From CAYYJM01 sp964471755 (GTDB lineage Bacteria; Planctomycetota; Planctomycetia; Gemmatales; Gemmataceae): a stretch of 6,682 bases of DNA. Position 1 is the first letter of the stretch. Each line of letters starts with the position of its first letter. Of the stretch, positions 6,677-6,682 are shown in pieces. Below the pieces are notes generated by a model, which did no database searches, was not told the DNA's origin, and was given only the letters and a program-made list of their open reading frames with translations. A program made the position numbers and the translations under genes. The stretch is taken from positions 1 to 6,682 of the forward strand of contig CAYYJM010000317.1 of NCBI GenBank assembly GCA_964471755.1. The letters run 5' to 3'.

Positions 6677-6682
6677 GGGTCG

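Overview
The window is high-GC bacterial DNA. Its gene families suggest a planctomycete, probably near the Gemmataceae: a secreted HEAT-repeat protein, an unusual NAD-kinase-like protein with a long N-terminal extension, and a GC-rich palindrome between genes. This assignment is inference from gene style and has not been searched.

Layout, left to right. Bases 1-402 (minus strand) hold the first 134 codons of an aconitase that runs off the left edge. Bases 403-786 have no protein gene. They contain, on the minus strand, a chain of four hairpins ending in an intrinsic terminator, which lies in the 5' leader region of the aconitase gene, and a possible plus-strand promoter. Bases 787-1998 (plus) encode an exported HEAT-repeat protein. 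A palindromic repeat (1996-2077) separates it from the convergent minus-strand block and contributes the stop codons of both converging genes.

The rest of the window is one minus-strand block, read from right to left: a broken NAD-kinase-like gene (6676-5787), an alpha/beta hydrolase of the esterase D type (5768-5037), then lutA (4954-4235), lutB (4238-2736) and lutC (2752-2075). lutA/lutB overlap by 4 bases and lutB/lutC by 17, so these three are almost certainly translated as one unit. LutABC is the iron-sulfur L-lactate oxidising complex that feeds pyruvate to central metabolism; aconitase, in the neighbouring but separately transcribed locus, is a TCA-cycle enzyme.

The points most worth a second look are the structured minus-strand RNA upstream of the aconitase, the out-of-frame break in the NAD-kinase-like gene, the repeat element that ends two convergent genes, and a two-residue oddity in the aconitase active-site region that looks like a pair of compensating indels. 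No mobile element, CRISPR array, tRNA or rRNA was seen.
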